NCBI GenBank assembly: GCA_016744895.1
Contig: JADGDK010000007.1
Location: forward strand, 6,227 to 49,045
Length of the DNA: 42,819 nt
Direction of reading: 5' to 3'
DNA from: Campylobacterales bacterium
Lineage (GTDB): Bacteria > Campylobacterota > Campylobacteria > Campylobacterales > QNZT01
The translations under genes and the position numbers were made by a program. The notes beneath the pieces are model-generated. The model worked only from the letters and a program-made list of their open reading frames with translations, did no database searches and was not told the origin of the DNA. Shown here piece after piece: positions 1-8,515 of the stretch (positions are counted from its first letter, which is position 1; every line of letters begins with the position of its first letter).

Positions 1-2
1 GT

Positions 3-989
3 ATAGGAATTGGTGGTACGCCAAAACCTTATTATGTTGTTAAAACAAATATTGAAAAACTAAATGGTATCATTGATATCGATAGTGAATTAGGCAAAGG
101 TTCAACTTTCAAACTCAAAATTCCTTTAACTTTAGCAATTATGCAAGCTCTTCTTGTCAATGCGCAAGAAGAGTACTTCGCAATACCATTATCATCTGTT
201 TTAGAAACTGTTAGAATTTCTATGGATGAAGTGTATACTATTGAAGGAAGAAATGTACTTCGCTTAAGAAACGAAATTCTTTCACTTGTAAGACTATCTG
301 ATATGTTTGGTGTTGAGCAGGTATTTGACAGCGGTGAACATGCATATGTCGTTATCATAGGTCTCGCAGAGACTAAGCTAGGTATCATTGTAGATGGATT
401 GGTAGGACAAGAAGAGATTGTTATCAAATCTATGGGAGATTACCTTCAAGGAATAGATGGAATTGCAGGCGCTACAATAAGAGGTGATGGTGGGGTAACA
501 CTCATTACTGATGTATCGGCAATGATGAATCTTGCGAAAGAAGTTAAAATTGACCTAACACAAGAGTCAGCACATAATACGACACAACCAAAAGATAGAC
601 CAAGCGACTATAATGTGCTTATGGTAGATGATAGTAAAACAGACCGTACAATAATGAGAAAATCATTATCACCTCTAGGTATTACTCTAACTGAAGCAAC
701 CAATGGTGTTGAAGCACTTAATATTCTCAAAGCGAATGAAATTAATTTTGATACTGTTTTAGTAGATATTGAGATGCCACAGATGGATGGATATACACTA
801 GCGAGTGAAATTAGAAAATATTCTAAATATAGAAATTTACCACTTCTAGCGGTAACTTCTAGAACTTCTAAATCAGATCGTCTTCGTGGTGTTGAAGTCG
901 GTATGACCGAGTACATTACAAAACCATATTCACCAGAATATTTAATGAGTGCAGTCAGTAAAAATATAAAATTACCAGTGGAGGCATAG
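3..989 (+). CDS. cheA: Chemotaxis histidine kinase CheA with C-terminal receiver (CheAY), 3' part
   Basis: Only the C-terminal part is in the window; the frame is open from base 3. In order it encodes the end of the HATPase domain (VVKTNIEKLNG, then a GKGSTF box), the CheW-like P5 domain with its typical GIAGATIRGDG signature, and from about base 609 a response-regulator receiver. The receiver has the acidic pair VDD, phospho-acceptor Asp in VDIEMPQMDG (bases 765-767), a VTS switch residue and a TKPY lysine. CheA-receiver fusions are typical of Campylobacterota, where the receiver is thought to act as a phosphate sink or tuner. The protein would relay chemoreceptor signals to CheY through CheW, whose gene follows 2 bases later. 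The first ~13 residues do not match the usual GVGMDVV glycine motif (see findings). Confidence 0.95.
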   Translation: MGIGGTPKPYYVVKTNIEKLNGIIDIDSELGKGSTFKLKIPLTLAIMQALLVNAQEEYFAIPLSSVLETVRISMDEVYTIEGRNVLRLRNEILSLVRLSDMFGVEQVFDSGEHAYVVIIGLAETKLGIIVDGLVGQEEIVIKSMGDYLQGIDGIAGATIRGDGGVTLITDVSAMMNLAKEVKIDLTQESAHNTTQPKDRPSDYNVLMVDDSKTDRTIMRKSLSPLGITLTEATNGVEALNILKANEINFDTVLVDIEMPQMDGYTLASEIRKYSKYRNLPLLAVTSRTSKSDRLRGVEVGMTEYITKPYSPEYLMSAVSKNIKLPVEA

Positions 990-991
990 AG

Positions 992-1495
992 ATGAGTGAG
1001 CAATTAGAACAGGTTTTAAAAAACCAACAAAGACAAATGGATGGCGAACTTGGTAAAGGACAACAAGAGGAAAACATTACACAACTTGTAGGATTTATTG
1101 TAGGAGAAGAAGAGTATGCTATACCCATCTTAAACATTCAAGAAATCATTAAACCTATTGAGTATACAAGAGTGCCGAGTACACCTGGATATGTGCTTGG
1201 AGCTTTTAATTTAAGAGGTAATGTTATTCCACTTATTGATTTGAGAATGAAATTTAACCTTCCATCCCAAAATCAAAACGAAGAGACACGTTATATCGTG
1301 ATGAAAGATGGAGAAAATATCGCTGGTTTTGTCATCGATAAATTAACCGAAGCCATCAGACTTAAAGATAGTCAAATTGAACCAGCTCCTGAAACACTAC
1401 ACAAAGAGCAAGGTACCATTAGTGGTATCGGAAAAAGAGAGGATAGTATTTTAACAATCCTTAGAGTAGAAGCATTGTTAAAACGTAGTTTTTAA
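992..1495 (+). CDS. cheW: Chemotaxis coupling protein CheW
   Basis: A 167-residue protein that links chemoreceptors to CheA in the polar signalling array. After a ~30-residue charged N-terminal extension it is a single CheW domain: VGFIVGEEEYAIPILNIQEI, then RVPSTPGYVLGAFNLRGNVIPLIDLR, which is the canonical CheW core. The ATG lies 2 bases after the cheA stop with a purine-rich site (GGAGG) ahead of it, so the pair is almost certainly one operon. Its TAA stop shares the TTAA tetranucleotide with the stop of the convergent metF-like gene. Confidence 0.96.
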   Translation: MSEQLEQVLKNQQRQMDGELGKGQQEENITQLVGFIVGEEEYAIPILNIQEIIKPIEYTRVPSTPGYVLGAFNLRGNVIPLIDLRMKFNLPSQNQNEETRYIVMKDGENIAGFVIDKLTEAIRLKDSQIEPAPETLHKEQGTISGIGKREDSILTILRVEALLKRSF

Positions 1496-2412
1496 CGTCT
1501 ACTCTCAATAATGGTTTTTGCCAATGCAAAGTTGTTGGCAGCCATTAGATGTATTTTTGGATGCAAATCATAAATTTCGCCAAAAGTTTTAACACTTAAC
1601 TCTAACCCTACTTTATCTTGTTCTTCATTAGATATATTTTTTGCATTAAAAAGTTTTTCACCCCACTCTTTTGGAACAAAAACACCAGGAACATGTGCTG
1701 TCAAAAATTGTGCCGTACGAAGTTTTGTAATTGGGAAATATCCTAAAATAAGCTGTGCATCACTCGCTTTACTTCCTGCTTCTACTTTAGCCTTTTCAAA
1801 AAGTTCCAATAACATTTGAGCATTTTCTACACTATATACTGGTTGGGTAATCACTCCATATGCACCGTGTTCGAGCTTGAGCTTCATCTTTTTTTGAAGC
1901 GTTTTAGGATTTTTTGCAAATGCATTGGCAACGGCAAAAGGATAAATAGGCTTTGTCCTCACATCTAAAGGTTTTCCAGCATAATCAATACCACCATTAA
2001 AACATTTGATGATATCCAACAAAAGTGTACTATTTCCTTCAAATACCCCTTTGGTCTTTGGCTGGTCACTCATAGATGCAGGATCACCAGTAAGTGCCAA
2101 AATTGCTCGAATATCTACATCATTTGCACCTAACAAATCTGATTGGAGTCCTATTTTATTTCGATCACGCATAGACATGGTTGCAATAGTCGGTTTTTTA
2201 AAAGCAGTTTGCAGTTTTAGGGATGCAAATAGCGCGTTATATTTCATTTTTGCAAGTGGAGAATCAGTTACCGAAAATCCATCTACCTTCTTATGAAGTC
2301 CCAACTCTTTAATGCGATCAATGATTGGATCAAAGGTTGCAGAGTGTTTTGGTGTTGTTTCAAGTGATAAAAATGTATCGTTTTTAAGTTTTTCTATAAA
2401 TTGTTCAAACAT
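1492..2412 (-). CDS. Methylenetetrahydrofolate reductase-family protein
   Basis: A 306-residue protein of the MTHFR TIM-barrel family, which reduces 5,10-methylene-THF to 5-methyl-THF with FAD. Supporting motifs are ILALTGDPAS (family LRGDPP-like flavin loop), GVITQPVYSVENA (family ITQPVFD-like strand) and an N-terminal LSLETTPK where classical MetF has FEFFPPK. The glutamate is kept but the FPP is replaced, so this is a divergent paralogue rather than a textbook MetF; substrate or partner may differ. It is a single gene on the minus strand, set between the chemotaxis genes and serB, and divergent from serB with only 36 bases between start codons. Confidence 0.82.
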   Translation of the reverse strand: MFEQFIEKLKNDTFLSLETTPKHSATFDPIIDRIKELGLHKKVDGFSVTDSPLAKMKYNALFASLKLQTAFKKPTIATMSMRDRNKIGLQSDLLGANDVDIRAILALTGDPASMSDQPKTKGVFEGNSTLLLDIIKCFNGGIDYAGKPLDVRTKPIYPFAVANAFAKNPKTLQKKMKLKLEHGAYGVITQPVYSVENAQMLLELFEKAKVEAGSKASDAQLILGYFPITKLRTAQFLTAHVPGVFVPKEWGEKLFNAKNISNEEQDKVGLELSVKTFGEIYDLHPKIHLMAANNFALAKTIIESRR

Positions 2413-2448
2413 TTTGGTATTATATCAAAAAAATTTAAGGATTTGTGT

Positions 2449-3069
2449 ATGAAACTATGTGTGTTTGATTTTGACTCCACACTTATGGATGGAGAGACGA
2501 TTGACTTTTTAGCAAGACCATTGGGATTAGAAGAAAAAGTTGCAGGGATTACAGAAAAAGCAATGGCAGGAGAACTTGATTTTTTTGAAAGTCTTACCAC
2601 TAGAGTTTCACTACTTAAAGGATTAGAACAGTCAAAAGTAGATGAAATTTGCCAAAACCTTCCTTATATGCCAGGAGCAAAAGAGACAATTACTGCACTT
2701 AAAAAGCTAGGTTATACCGTTATCGTATTTAGCGGAGGGTTTAGAAATGCTACGTCGTACGCAAAAGATATCTTAGGTTATGATGCTGACTTTTCAAATA
2801 TCTTACATCAAAGAGAAGGTGTTCTTACAGGGCTTGTTGGTGGAGATATGATGTTTGACTTTTCAAAAGGTGACATGATCGTACGAATCCAAAATCTTTT
2901 AGGTATTGATAGAAAAGATACTATGGTCGTAGGTGATGGTGCAAATGATAGATCTATGTTTGAACACGCAGATACAAGAGTTGCATTTTGTGCAAAAGAT
3001 ATCCTTAAAAAAGAGGCAAATATCATTATAGATACAAAAGATTTAACACAAATATTGAAGGAGTTATAA
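2449..3069 (+). CDS. serB: Phosphoserine phosphatase (HAD superfamily)
   Basis: A 206-residue HAD phosphatase that hydrolyses O-phosphoserine to serine, the last step of serine synthesis. HAD motif I is FDFDST near the N-terminus (nucleophile D7, acid/base D9), motif II is VFSGGF, and motif IV is VVGDGANDRSM. The cap region is short, as in SerB. The ATG at 2449 is preferred over the in-frame ATG at 2401 because an AAGGA site sits 6 bases upstream and the HAD strand begins immediately; the extra 16 residues are low quality and would overlap the divergent metF-like gene. It is followed 2 bases later by tal, probably as one operon. Confidence 0.95.
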   Translation: MKLCVFDFDSTLMDGETIDFLARPLGLEEKVAGITEKAMAGELDFFESLTTRVSLLKGLEQSKVDEICQNLPYMPGAKETITALKKLGYTVIVFSGGFRNATSYAKDILGYDADFSNILHQREGVLTGLVGGDMMFDFSKGDMIVRIQNLLGIDRKDTMVVGDGANDRSMFEHADTRVAFCAKDILKKEANIIIDTKDLTQILKEL

Positions 3070-3071
3070 AA

Positions 3072-4058
3072 ATGTACATTGAAGACGCAAAATTCTCACT
3101 TTGGTGTGATTTTATAGAGAGAGATTTTTTAAGTGATGGGTTAAATAAACTTATTGAAGACAAGATTGTAAATGGTGCAACAAGTAATCCTTCTATCTTT
3201 AAAAATGCTTTTTTAACTTCACCTGCTTACAAAGATGATATTGAAGCACTTAAAGGTAAAGATGCAAAAGAGATTTATGAGACTCTGGCTATAAAAGATA
3301 TTCAAACTTCTGCCGATTTACTTGAAGATCTGTACAAAAATGGTGATGATGGGTTTATCAGTATTGAAGTTGATCCAACACTTTGTGATGACGCAAATGG
3401 AACTATTGAAGAGGCAAAGAGACTTCATCAGGCAATTGGACGTAAAAATGTCATGATTAAAATTCCTGCTACAGAAGCGGGATTTATAGCCATGGAGCAG
3501 TTAATAAGTGAAGGAATTCACATTAATGCAACTTTGATTTTTTCACCAGCACAAGCAAAAGGGTGTTTAGATGCATTTGAGAAAGGTTCAAAAAATATAA
3601 CAGGAACTTTACCAAAAGCAGTTATTAGTGTTTTTGTAAGTCGCTTTGATAGAAAAATGGATGAAGCATTTTTTGATAGAAATATTAAAAAAGGACTTTT
3701 AGGGATCATAAACGCAACAAAAATCTATCATGATATACAAGAGAGAGGCTTACCAAATGTAAGAACTCTTTTTGCAAGTACAGGTGTTAAAGGTGATACA
3801 TATGTTAAAGATTTTTATATCACAAATCTTTTATTGGAAAACAGTATCAACACTGCACCCATTGACACGATTGATGCATTTGTAAAAACAGGAATTAAAG
3901 AGCATAAAGAACCTATCGAAATTGATATCGTTGATGGATTCTTTGATGTCATAGAAAACCAAGAATTTGATATAGATGCTATCTATAAAGAACTAATGGA
4001 TGAAGGGCTAGAAGCATTTAAAGATGCTTTCGCTGATATTTTAAAAGCACTAAATTAA
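3072..4058 (+). CDS. tal: Transaldolase
   Basis: A 328-residue transaldolase that moves a dihydroxyacetone unit between sugar phosphates in the non-oxidative pentose phosphate pathway. The family start GATSNPSIFKNA, the Schiff-base lysine strand KNVMIKIPATEAG, the NATLIFSPAQA loop and VFVSRFDRKMD are all present, and the length is normal for the bacterial TalB-like class. The ATG follows the serB stop by 2 bases with a GGAG site in the end of serB. The serB-tal linkage is familiar from Campylobacterota. Confidence 0.95.
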   Translation: MYIEDAKFSLWCDFIERDFLSDGLNKLIEDKIVNGATSNPSIFKNAFLTSPAYKDDIEALKGKDAKEIYETLAIKDIQTSADLLEDLYKNGDDGFISIEVDPTLCDDANGTIEEAKRLHQAIGRKNVMIKIPATEAGFIAMEQLISEGIHINATLIFSPAQAKGCLDAFEKGSKNITGTLPKAVISVFVSRFDRKMDEAFFDRNIKKGLLGIINATKIYHDIQERGLPNVRTLFASTGVKGDTYVKDFYITNLLLENSINTAPIDTIDAFVKTGIKEHKEPIEIDIVDGFFDVIENQEFDIDAIYKELMDEGLEAFKDAFADILKALN

Positions 4059-4073
4059 ATCTTTTTCACTGGA

Positions 4074-4104
4074 GTATCTACTCTTTTTGAAAAAGTGTAG
4101 ATAC
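4074..4104 (+). promoter_or_regulatory. Long near-perfect inverted repeat in the tal-pilT gap
   Basis: Two 15-base arms (4074-4088 and 4090-4104) beginning GTATCTAC and ending GTAGATAC are complementary at 14 of 15 positions around a single central G. The repeat ends 11 bases before the pilT ATG and next to its AAAGGA site. There is no following T-run, so it is not a textbook terminator. It could be an RNA hairpin affecting pilT translation or mRNA processing, or a DNA operator. Confidence 0.55.
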
Positions 4105-4115
4105 AAAGGATAAAA

Positions 4116-5381
4116 ATGACTGTAGTAGATATAAATGAGTTAGTTGAACAGAAAATGCAAGCAGATACAACAAATCAAGTACAAAATACACTCAATGAGA
4201 CGACATCAACTAATCTTAAACAAGAAGCACATTTTGAAGCTAAAAAACTTGATTTCAAAATGCTTAAACAATTAGAGTTTTACCTAGAGGGGCTTATTAA
4301 GCATGGCGGTAGTGACTTACATATTAAAAGTTCTTCACTTATAAGAGGAAGAATCAACGGTGAAATGATGCCACTGTCCAATGAAATCCTAAGCTATGCA
4401 GATGGTATACAACTTGCAAAAGAGGTATTAAAAAGTAGATTTGAAGAGTTAGTTGAAAATAAAAGTATTGATTTTAACTATAAACTAAATGAAAAATATC
4501 GCTTTCGTGGTAATATGTTTTTTCAAACTGATGGCGTCTCTGCAGTATTTCGGGTTATTCCTGTAGACATTCCTAGTATGGAAGATCTAAAAATGCCAAA
4601 ATCAATCGAAAAATTTTGTCACCTCAAACGTGGTCTAGTACTTGTAACTGGACCTACAGGAAGCGGTAAATCAACTACACTTGCTTCAATACTAAACCAA
4701 ATCAATAAAGATCAAAGAAAACATATTATTACTATTGAAGATCCTATTGAGTTTGTTTATAAAGATCAAAACTCACTAATCAACCAAAGGGCAATTGGAC
4801 AAGATGCATTAAATTTTTCAACTGCACTTCGTGCTGCACTTCGTGAAGATCCAGATGTCATACTTGTTGGTGAAATGCGTGATATGGAAACTATAGAGAC
4901 TGCAATGCACGCAGCTGAAACTGGTCACCTTGTACTCTCAACCTTACATACTGTTGACGCAAAAGATACAATCAATAGAATTATCGGTATGTTCCCAGGA
5001 AATGAACAAAATAAAATTAGAATGTCACTCGCAGCAACACTTCAAGGTGTACTTTCACAAAGACTCATTAAAACTGTAGACAACAAAAGAGCCGCTGCTA
5101 TTGAAATTTTAATCAAAAATGCACGGATTGAATCCCTCATAGCTGACTCTAGAGATAGTGAAATCACTGATGCCATTGCTGAGGGTAAAGATATCTATGG
5201 TATGCAAACTTTTGATCAAGCACTCTTAGACCTTTATAAAAATGGTAAAATATCTGAGCAGGAAACACTTTTAAATGCTTCCAATCCAAGTGATCTTAAA
5301 ATGCAAATGACAAGCCACGATAGTGAATCTGGTGGTGAAGTTGACCTGAGTTCAAGTATGATTGATCTCAAAGTTACATAA
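4116..5381 (+). CDS. pilT: PilT-type twitching/retraction ATPase
   Basis: A 421-residue hexameric secretion-type ATPase. An N-terminal ~50-residue low-complexity leader precedes the PAS-like N domain (GGSDLHIKSSS at ~64-74) and the RecA-like core. The core has Walker A GPTGSGKST (179-187), the Asp box IITIEDPIEF, Walker B DVILVGEMRD and the His box TGHLVLSTLHT, followed by RIIGMFP. The acidic Walker B with GEMRD places it with PilT/PilU, which retract type IV pili, rather than PilB. No other pilus gene is in the window. The C-terminal ~30 residues are Ser- and Met-rich and poorly conserved. PilU is the main alternative. Confidence 0.88.
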   Translation: MTVVDINELVEQKMQADTTNQVQNTLNETTSTNLKQEAHFEAKKLDFKMLKQLEFYLEGLIKHGGSDLHIKSSSLIRGRINGEMMPLSNEILSYADGIQLAKEVLKSRFEELVENKSIDFNYKLNEKYRFRGNMFFQTDGVSAVFRVIPVDIPSMEDLKMPKSIEKFCHLKRGLVLVTGPTGSGKSTTLASILNQINKDQRKHIITIEDPIEFVYKDQNSLINQRAIGQDALNFSTALRAALREDPDVILVGEMRDMETIETAMHAAETGHLVLSTLHTVDAKDTINRIIGMFPGNEQNKIRMSLAATLQGVLSQRLIKTVDNKRAAAIEILIKNARIESLIADSRDSEITDAIAEGKDIYGMQTFDQALLDLYKNGKISEQETLLNASNPSDLKMQMTSHDSESGGEVDLSSSMIDLKVT

Positions 5382-5407
5382 TAAGCAAATTTTTAGATAG
5401 CTTTTAG

Positions 5408-5413
5408 TATAAT
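5408..5413 (+). promoter_or_regulatory. -10 box upstream of rplY
   Basis: A perfect TATAAT about 30 bases before the rplY ATG, preceded by the run TTTTAG; no clear -35. This is the usual Campylobacterota sigma-70 pattern and suggests rplY-pth-lptG has its own promoter. Confidence 0.6.
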
Positions 5414-5443
5414 CCGCGTCTTAAATTAAAAAAAAGGACAACT

Positions 5444-5980
5444 ATGCTAGAAGGTATCGTTAGAGATAGTATCGGTAAAAAAGCTACTAAAGCTTTCAGA
5501 CGAGATGGTTATCTAATCGCCAACATTTACGCCAAAGGATTAGAAAATATCAATGCTGCATTTAAATCAAATGAGTTTATCAAAGCAGTAAGAGCAAAAG
5601 AAGCATTAATCTTTGATGTAAAAGTAGGAGATCAGACACTTCCAGTTGTGATTCAAGAGTACCAAAGAGATCCAATTACAAATCAACTTCTTCACGTTGA
5701 TTTAAGAGTAGCTCAAGAAGGCGTATTATCAAAATACTTAGTTCCAGTAGCAACTACAGGAACACCAAAAGGTCTTAAAAATAAAGGTGTATTAATCATC
5801 TCTAAAAAAAGACTTCTTGTAAAATGTAAAGCTGAAGATCTTCCAAGCTCATTTACACTAAATGTAGACGATCTTGATGTTGGTGGTTCAATTCTTGTTA
5901 GAGATCTTGATGCAATTGAAAATGTTCAAATGATGGACGCAGATAGAGTTTCAATTGTTGGTGTTATTAAAGCTAAATAG
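5444..5980 (+). CDS. rplY: 50S ribosomal protein L25 (Ctc form)
   Basis: A 178-residue protein that binds 5S rRNA in the large subunit. The N-terminal L25 domain ([22 protein letters not shown], later [17 protein letters not shown]) is followed by the C-terminal TL5/CTC beta domain ([12 protein letters not shown], then [15 protein letters not shown]). The two-domain form is general in this phylum. An AAAAGGA site precedes the ATG. It heads a three-gene run with pth and lptG, an order conserved in Campylobacterota. Confidence 0.96.
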   Translation: MLEGIVRDSIGKKATKAFRRDGYLIANIYAKGLENINAAFKSNEFIKAVRAKEALIFDVKVGDQTLPVVIQEYQRDPITNQLLHVDLRVAQEGVLSKYLVPVATTGTPKGLKNKGVLIISKKRLLVKCKAEDLPSSFTLNVDDLDVGGSILVRDLDAIENVQMMDADRVSIVGVIKAK

Positions 5981-5995
5981 AGCATATTTAAAATA

Positions 5996-6562
5996 ATGAC
6001 ACTTATTGTCGGACTAGGTAACCCTACTGACAAATATAAAAACAACCGACATAATATCGGTTTCATGGTCATTGACAAACTTGTCGATGACCATAATGCT
6101 ACAAACATTACAAAAGCTCCTTTTAAAGGTGCGCTTTATAAATCCAAAGACTTACTACTTTTAAAGCCATTTACTTATATGAACCTCTCCGGAGAGAGTG
6201 TATCAGCAGTGGATGCTTATTATAAACCAGACCAAATTATTGTTATCCATGATGAACTAGATGTTTCATTTGGAGTAATTCGTTTTAAAAATGGTGGTAG
6301 TCATGGTGGACATAATGGACTAAGATCTATCGATGCACATATCGGAGCTGATTATGATAGATTACGATTAGGAATTAGCCGACCAGAGTTTAAAGGTGAT
6401 GTCACAAAACATGTGCTCAATGACTTTTCAAAAGAGCAACAGCCTTGTCTTAAAATTGTTATCGAAAAAGCTTGTGAAATTGTACTTGACTTGACAAGTT
6501 CAGATGTAAAATCTATCCAGCAAAAACATGCTTCTAAAAAAAGCTATTGTGATACTGAATGA
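5996..6562 (+). CDS. pth: Peptidyl-tRNA hydrolase
   Basis: A 188-residue enzyme that recycles peptidyl-tRNA released from stalled ribosomes. The N-terminal VGLGNPTDKYKNNRHNIGF carries the catalytic histidine (H19); LLKPFTYMNLSGESV, VIHDELDV and the basic GGSHGGHNGLRSID loop complete the active site and tRNA-binding surface. The length matches bacterial Pth. Its stop overlaps the start of the next gene in an ATGA, so the two are translationally coupled. Confidence 0.97.
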   Translation: MTLIVGLGNPTDKYKNNRHNIGFMVIDKLVDDHNATNITKAPFKGALYKSKDLLLLKPFTYMNLSGESVSAVDAYYKPDQIIVIHDELDVSFGVIRFKNGGSHGGHNGLRSIDAHIGADYDRLRLGISRPEFKGDVTKHVLNDFSKEQQPCLKIVIEKACEIVLDLTSSDVKSIQQKHASKKSYCDTE

Positions 6563-7638
6563 AAAAGTACCAAAGATTTATCGCAAAACTCTATATTAAA
6601 AACTTTTTACTTGTTTTTCTTGCACTTGAATTCTTTTTTATTGGCATGGATCTATTACAAAATCTAAAACATGTTACTAATTCAGCAAATTTACAAATAC
6701 TCTATACTGTAAATCAACTTCTTTATTACATCAATTTTACACTACCATTATCACTAGTCTTTGCAATGTTACTGTCAATTTTTAATATTTTAAAATCTAA
6801 CGAATTAGTCTCCATGTATGCATTGGGCATTTCAAAATATGAGGTTGTCAAGCCTATACTAATCATTGCATCCTTTCTTACTGGATTTTATATAGCACTG
6901 AACCTTCTTCCTGATTTTGTTGATGCATATGAAAAAGCAAAAAATATTAGAAAGTATAATAATCCCGATAGAACTACTAAAGCAATGTTTTTAAAATCAG
7001 ACAATACTTATGCCTATATCGGAGAATTGTTTCCCGAGCAAAAAACAGGAACAGATCTAAAAATTTTCATTACAAAAGAACATAAACTTGTAGAAGTACT
7101 CGAAGCAAAAAATGCTACTTTTCAAAACAATCATTGGAATTTAACAGATGTAACCTCTATCAAAATTCCTGATTTAAACCAAACATCAAAAGATACAAAA
7201 CTTATTATTCAAAAGTATGAAAGTAAAGAAGTACTCCACGGATTTAAACCCAAAATCATTGACACACTTTTTCAAAGAATCGCAAAATTAACCATTTATG
7301 ATTCATTTTCAGCAATAAAACTACTTGACAAACAAAATTTAAACAGTGATAAAGTAAGGTCTAATCTCTATACAATGCTTTTCTTTCCACTCTTCGCTCC
7401 TATTGTTATATACGGACTATTTTTTCCACTTCCTGCACAAAGAAGAGGTACAAATATAGCACTACTTAGTACATTTTACATTTTTAGCATCTTAAGTATA
7501 TGGGGGATCCTTTTTACCTTTGCAAAAATCTCGGTAAACGGTTCTATATCACCTGAAATTGGAATCATTATACCAATACTTTTACTGGCACTTGCAGCTA
7601 TATTTGTCTCAAAGAAATATGCAGTAAGACATATTTAA
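6559..7638 (+). CDS. lptG: LptF/LptG-family permease (YjgP/YjgQ)
   Basis: A 359-residue inner-membrane protein of the LptB2FG lipopolysaccharide exporter. The family architecture is visible: three N-terminal helices (residues ~12-32, 55-75 and 95-120, with the family-like sequence MYALGISKYEVVKPI), a periplasmic jellyroll (~130-260) and three C-terminal helices (~272-290, 300-325, 333-355). In this phylum the copy after pth is usually called LptG, but LptF cannot be excluded from sequence alone. The start is fixed by the 4-base ATGA overlap with pth. Confidence 0.85.
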   Translation: MKKYQRFIAKLYIKNFLLVFLALEFFFIGMDLLQNLKHVTNSANLQILYTVNQLLYYINFTLPLSLVFAMLLSIFNILKSNELVSMYALGISKYEVVKPILIIASFLTGFYIALNLLPDFVDAYEKAKNIRKYNNPDRTTKAMFLKSDNTYAYIGELFPEQKTGTDLKIFITKEHKLVEVLEAKNATFQNNHWNLTDVTSIKIPDLNQTSKDTKLIIQKYESKEVLHGFKPKIIDTLFQRIAKLTIYDSFSAIKLLDKQNLNSDKVRSNLYTMLFFPLFAPIVIYGLFFPLPAQRRGTNIALLSTFYIFSILSIWGILFTFAKISVNGSISPEIGIIIPILLLALAAIFVSKKYAVRHI

Positions 7639-7647
7639 TTTTTTTGC

Positions 7648-7653
7648 TATAAT
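7648..7653 (+). promoter_or_regulatory. Extended -10 box upstream of znuA
   Basis: TGC-TATAAT lies only 7 bases before the znuA ATG. A start site at the normal distance would fall on or next to the ATG, implying a very short or absent leader, unless this is a chance match in the AT-rich gap. Confidence 0.4.
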
Positions 7654-7660
7654 ATTTCTT

Positions 7661-8515
7661 ATGAAAAGAATAATAATAGTTTTAATAACACTCACAACCT
7701 TACTCTCAGCTAAAATGCAAGTATGTGTCTCTATCCTACCGCAAGCTTTTTTTGTACAAAAGATTGCAGGGGATTTAGTAAATATCGAAGTACTCGTCAA
7801 ACCGGGATCTTCTCCAGCAACCTATGCGCCAAAACCAAGTCAACGAAAGCTCATATCTGATGCATCACTCTATTTTACTATTGGTGTTGCTTTTGAGAAA
7901 AACTGGCTTCATAGATTCAGTGCCGTTAATGATCAAATGAAATTAATTGATACTACTAAAAAAATAGAAAAGATCTCTATGCAAGAAGATAATCATCACG
8001 ACCACAACCATCACGCTGGACATCACCATCACGCTGGTCTAGATCCTCATGTCTGGTTAGATCCTATCCTTGTAATTTCTCAAATTGAAATCATTGCAAA
8101 CGCATTGGCTGCTGAAGATCCTCAAAATGCACCTATATACCTCCAAAATAAAGACCAATTTTTAAAAGAACTGCATAACATTGATATAGAAATCAAAAAG
8201 ATATTAGCAGAGACAAAAAATAGAAAATTTATTGTGTTTCATCCTTCATTTGGATACTTTGCTAAAAGATATGACCTTGAACAAATTGCTATTGAAAAAG
8301 AGGGAAAAGAGCCTAGTGTGAAACATATCAAAAAGGTTATTGATTTTGCTAAGGAACATCATATAAAAAGCATTTTTGTAGCACCTCAATTTTCACAAAG
8401 AAGTGCAAAACAAATTGCAAAACAAATTGCAGGAACAGTTAAAAACATCAATCCCCTTTCAATAAAATGGGATGAAAATATGCTAAACATTGCGAAGAGT
8501 TTTGAAAACAAATAG
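7661..8515 (+). CDS. znuA: Zinc ABC transporter substrate-binding protein
   Basis: A 284-residue periplasmic metal-binding protein of the cluster A-I family. A short signal peptide (1-17, ending LLSA) precedes the two-lobe fold. Metal ligands expected in the family are visible: a His-rich flexible loop (residues ~111-124), LDPHVWLDP directly after it, FHPSFGYFAKRY in the second lobe, and a late FVAPQFS segment. The loop is diagnostic of zinc rather than manganese binders. Its ATPase and permease partners (znuC, znuB) are not adjacent but lie ~4 kb downstream, after the pqi genes. It overlaps the next gene by 26 bases. Confidence 0.93.
   Translation: MKRIIIVLITLTTLLSAKMQVCVSILPQAFFVQKIAGDLVNIEVLVKPGSSPATYAPKPSQRKLISDASLYFTIGVAFEKNWLHRFSAVNDQMKLIDTTKKIEKISMQEDNHHDHNHHAGHHHHAGLDPHVWLDPILVISQIEIIANALAAEDPQNAPIYLQNKDQFLKELHNIDIEIKKILAETKNRKFIVFHPSFGYFAKRYDLEQIAIEKEGKEPSVKHIKKVIDFAKEHHIKSIFVAPQFSQRSAKQIAKQIAGTVKNINPLSIKWDENMLNIAKSFENK

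Noticed and set aside
32-427. A 131-codon minus-strand open frame opposite cheA.
   Set aside because: The opposite strand carries a clear CheA P5 domain; Ser/Thr-rich antisense frames of this kind are expected.
8390-8445. A short tandem repeat in znuA (KQIAKQIA).
   Set aside because: A two-unit 12-base repeat within a helix, not a variable-number tract or phase-variation site.
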